Below, piece by piece: positions 24,288 through 26,711 of a stretch of 26,711 nt of DNA. Each line of letters begins with the position of its first letter. The stretch's first letter is position 1. Under the pieces are notes generated by a model. That model was not told where the DNA came from and ran no database searches. It saw nothing but the letters and a program-made list of their open reading frames with translations. Origin of the DNA: Candidatus Thorarchaeota archaeon (GTDB taxonomy: Archaea; Asgardarchaeota; Thorarchaeia; Thorarchaeales; Thorarchaeaceae); assembly GCA_016840825.1 (NCBI GenBank), contig JAEORN010000150.1, positions 1-26,711 on the forward strand, read 5' to 3'. A program made the position numbers and the translations under genes.

Positions 24288-26711
24288 TTAGGTCGCTCTT
24301 TTGCGGATTAGTCCTATGCCCAGAGCAATTATAATTACTCCAGAAACACCAACACCTGCAATCACAAGAATCATCGGTATACCTTCGAGAGGAGGTACAA
24401 CAGGAGTTGTAGTCTCAGTTATTGTGGTTGTAGGTGTAGTGGTTAGACTTGTTGATAATGATGGAGTGACAGTAACAGTAATACTGCTTGTGACCAAATT
24501 TCCACTCCCATCAAATAAGCGAATTTCAACCGAATGTTCACCTTCAGATAAACCATCAACATTTACGACAATTGGAACCAAAGAGGCCCAATCATCAGTT
24601 GAAATATACTCACCATCAATGTACAATGAGTAGTTACCAGAGTCTAGATCTGTTACTATCCATATAGCTGAGTGTCCAGTCGTTCCTTCAGTGTATTCTA
24701 CGTCATCCGGATTTGTGTCAATAACTGGAGAAACTGTATCCTCAATGGTAACAGCAAATATTGAAGACAATACATTCCCTTCGTTATCAGTGACAGTGAT
24801 TTGTAACTCATATACTCCCACCGCCAGAAATGTAGCATTCGTGATTTCTCCATTTAGGGCATCAATTCGGAAGTTAGTAGTGTCATCTATTGTATAGGTT
24901 AGGATAGATAGATCGGATGCATTCACATCGTAGAAGAAGGGTAACCCTAGTTCCAAAGTCTGGTCTTCGGGAGTTTGAATCCATAAGGGATCTGTTGTAT
25001 CCTCAACCGTGATTGTGATTGATATCGTAAGTACGTTTCCTAAAGCATCAGTAGCATTGATTTGTAATCCATAATCACCAACCAAAAGATTGGTGATGTT
25101 TGTAATCACGCCACTAGCAGTATCAATTTCAAAGTAGATGCTATTGTTAATGGAATAGGATATAACAGACACGTCAGTTGCGTTGATGTCATAATAGAAA
25201 CTAGTTCCATACTCAAAGATCTGATCCTCAGGAGGCTGATTCCAAGTAGGATTAGTCCTATCTCTAACTGAAATCACGATTTCAGCATAGTCTGTATTGT
25301 TCGTTGTATCAGCGAAGTAGATTCGCAAGGTGTGATTACCAACTGAAAGTCCATCAATATCGATACTAACTACAGACCCATTACTCCAAAAGCCTGATGT
25401 CCAGTTGGTCGCATCGATGTATGCTGTGTAATTATATGGAAGAACATCCGTAGCTGTCCAATTCGCAACATTTCCAACTGAACCGAACTCAAGTACGATA
25501 TCAGTTTCAGCTGATATCATTGGTGCAATTGTATCTGTGACCGTGATGTATACAGAGTCATTCACCAGGTTTCCACTGTTGTCAAAGAACTCTACAGTGA
25601 TATTGTAGAAACCAAGTGTCATTCCATCAATATCAAGGATCACAGTTCCATTGTTGTATTCTATCTCCTCACTGAATTCTGAGTTTATTGTAACATTGTA
25701 AGTCGCAGGGTCAAGTTCCACGACTGTCCAGTTCAACAAATTCCCGATAGTCCCCACCTCAATTGTATTATCAGAAGGGAACACAGAAATGCTTGGAGCA
25801 GTTGTGTCTATGATTGTCATGTTAATCGAATGCTTGACATTATTTCCGGATGTGTCGTAGAAAACAACTGTTACATTGTACACTCCGGGCATATAGCCAT
25901 CAACATCCAGTTCGGTCCCTGTATTGCTTACCCAGTCATCTGTCATGTCAAGCGACCCATTGAAGTATGCCTTATACGTACCTTGAGCCAAATCATAAAC
26001 CGTCCATGTTAGTAGACTTCCATGAGGACCTAGTTCAAAGGTCTGATTGGTTTCAGGAATTACGATGGATGGATCTGTTGTGTCGATTACAGTTATGTAG
26101 AATGGATACCAAGTTTCGTGACCCGATATATCATATACAACCAAGTAGAGAACATGGACACCAACTCCATAGATAACACTCGCCTCCGGAAAATTGAGAT
26201 ATTCAAGAGTACCATTTGACCAATAGACAGGTTCGCTCACCTCAAAGCCCAAAAACTGAACCTGTGCCCAATCTGGATTTGAATCGTAAGCTGAGAAATT
26301 GAGTACTGGCATTGGGTCCCAACTTAGCTCAACTGTGAAGTTGGATGGCACAACACCTAATCTAGGAGCCTGCGTATCAATACTAAAGGTACCTATTTCA
26401 CTAGTCAAGGTAGTGTTAGTGATGTCGGAAGCGATTAATCGTACTTGATACTCGGTTCCTTCAGCAAAAGAGGTTGCATTCCAATAGAAGCTTGTGTTGG
26501 TCAATCCACTCACAATTGGATACCAGGTACTCCCACTGTCATTGCTGTAGTGGAGTGCGTATGAAACCGTATGCCCATCCGAGTCATATGCTTCGTTCCA
26601 CGAGATTGTGATATCACCTGTATAATCACTGCTAGCAACGGGGGAGGTAATGGATGGAGCAAGCATGAAATGAACCATTGATGGATTGAGTGGCAAATCT
26701 GCAGGATTATA
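24288..26711 (-). CDS. Modular cell-surface protein with FN3, Ig-like and cadherin-like domains, 5' end cut off
   Basis: The frame stays open to the last base, reading YNPADLPLNP before the TTG at 26696, so the start lies beyond the window. About 807 residues are visible. An FN3-like module comes first (ISWNEAYDSDGHTVSYALHYS). About five Ig-like modules share the pattern DT-x-x-P...IE-x-G..GN...W-T...IDG-x-x-x-G-x-Y/H; one of them follows two cadherin-like units (DQ-(I/T)-(F/L)-E-x-G-x-x-F-x-YD-(I/V)-NA-(T/S)-D). A Thr-rich stalk, membrane helix and the tail IRKRAT end the protein. The Ig-like modules match those near the C-terminus of the SBBP protein at 5643-9071. It is predicted to be an extracellular adhesin or S-layer-associated protein; no enzyme motif is visible. 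The preA gene follows on the same strand after a hairpin. Confidence 0.87.
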   Translation of the reverse strand, partial: YNPADLPLNPSMVHFMLAPSITSPVASSDYTGDITISWNEAYDSDGHTVSYALHYSNDSGSTWYPIVSGLTNTSFYWNATSFAEGTEYQVRLIASDITNTTLTSEIGTFSIDTQAPRLGVVPSNFTVELSWDPMPVLNFSAYDSNPDWAQVQFLGFEVSEPVYWSNGTLEYLNFPEASVIYGVGVHVLYLVVYDISGHETWYPFYITVIDTTDPSIVIPETNQTFELGPHGSLLTWTVYDLAQGTYKAYFNGSLDMTDDWVSNTGTELDVDGYMPGVYNVTVVFYDTSGNNVKHSINMTIIDTTAPSISVFPSDNTIEVGTIGNLLNWTVVELDPATYNVTINSEFSEEIEYNNGTVILDIDGMTLGFYNITVEFFDNSGNLVNDSVYITVTDTIAPMISAETDIVLEFGSVGNVANWTATDVLPYNYTAYIDATNWTSGFWSNGSVVSIDIDGLSVGNHTLRIYFADTTNNTDYAEIVISVRDRTNPTWNQPPEDQIFEYGTSFYYDINATDVSVISYSINNSIYFEIDTASGVITNITNLLVGDYGLQINATDALGNVLTISITITVEDTTDPLWIQTPEDQTLELGLPFFYDVNASDLSILTYTIDDTTNFRIDALNGEITNATFLAVGVYELQITVTDNEGNVLSSIFAVTIEDTVSPVIDTNPDDVEYTEGTTGHSAIWIVTDLDSGNYSLYIDGEYISTDDWASLVPIVVNVDGLSEGEHSVEIRLFDGSGNLVTSSITVTVTPSLSTSLTTTPTTTITETTTPVVPPLEGIPMILVIAGVGVSGVIIIALGIGLIRKRAT
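24480..26390 (-). repeat. Tandem Ig-like and cadherin-like modules of about 85-92 residues
   Basis: Seven consecutive modules each begin with a DTxxP-type linker (for example DTTDPSIVIP, DTTAPSISVF, DTTDPLWIQT). Five are Ig-like and two (about 24740-25265) are cadherin-like and most alike to each other. Boundaries are approximate. Confidence 0.7.

Overview
The window looks archaeal, probably from an Asgard-type lineage such as Thorarchaeia. The reasons are moderate A+T content, Shine-Dalgarno motifs of the GGAGGTG type, a winged-helix regulator with the archaeal FilR1/DUF1724-like output domain, and large secreted proteins that end in a Thr-rich stalk, one membrane helix and a short Arg/Lys tail. 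A von Willebrand A protein here also resembles the eukaryotic VwkA-like group. No marker gene settles the taxonomy, so the lineage is an inference. I see no rRNA, tRNA, CRISPR array, transposase or integrase, and no gene-free stretch longer than 300 bases.

Layout. The window starts inside a surface protein with Asp-box (BNR) motifs and five 76-residue InlB-type repeats (1-3198, 5' end cut off). A cytosolic VWA protein (minus) and a GH4 NAD-dependent glycosidase (plus) diverge from about 4.2 kb. Next comes a seven-repeat SBBP propeller surface protein (5643-9071, minus), which is divergent from a small polytopic membrane protein (9225-9911). Glutamine-dependent NAD synthetase (9918-11588, minus) is divergent from a secreted, membrane-anchored M28 aminopeptidase with calcium-binding repeats (11774-13648). 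A set of scaffold-like genes follows: HEAT-like and TPR proteins (minus), a DUF308-like membrane protein, a second TPR protein, and a winged-helix regulator next to an MFS transporter (to 18388). The minus strand then carries an LLM-class flavin oxidoreductase, an unrecognised internally duplicated protein, a YhhN-family membrane protein, and a three-gene set: dihydropyrimidine dehydrogenase-like preA, a CoA-acylating aldehyde dehydrogenase and a ferritin-like helical protein. The window closes inside another surface protein made of FN3, Ig-like and cadherin-like modules (24288-26711, 5' end cut off).

How the genes may work together. The surface proteins and the anchored M28 peptidase suggest a cell that binds and degrades polymers outside. 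The MFS porter and GH4 enzyme fit import and processing of small sugars. PreA and the methylmalonate-semialdehyde-type dehydrogenase are the first and last kinds of step in reductive pyrimidine catabolism, ending in acetyl-CoA or propionyl-CoA. The middle enzymes are not in this window. Several convergent gene pairs are separated by clear hairpins, while two pairs are only 3-6 bases apart.

Several of the longest reading frames start too early. I moved starts downstream where a Shine-Dalgarno motif, a signal peptide or a TATA-like box decides it, and each entry says so.
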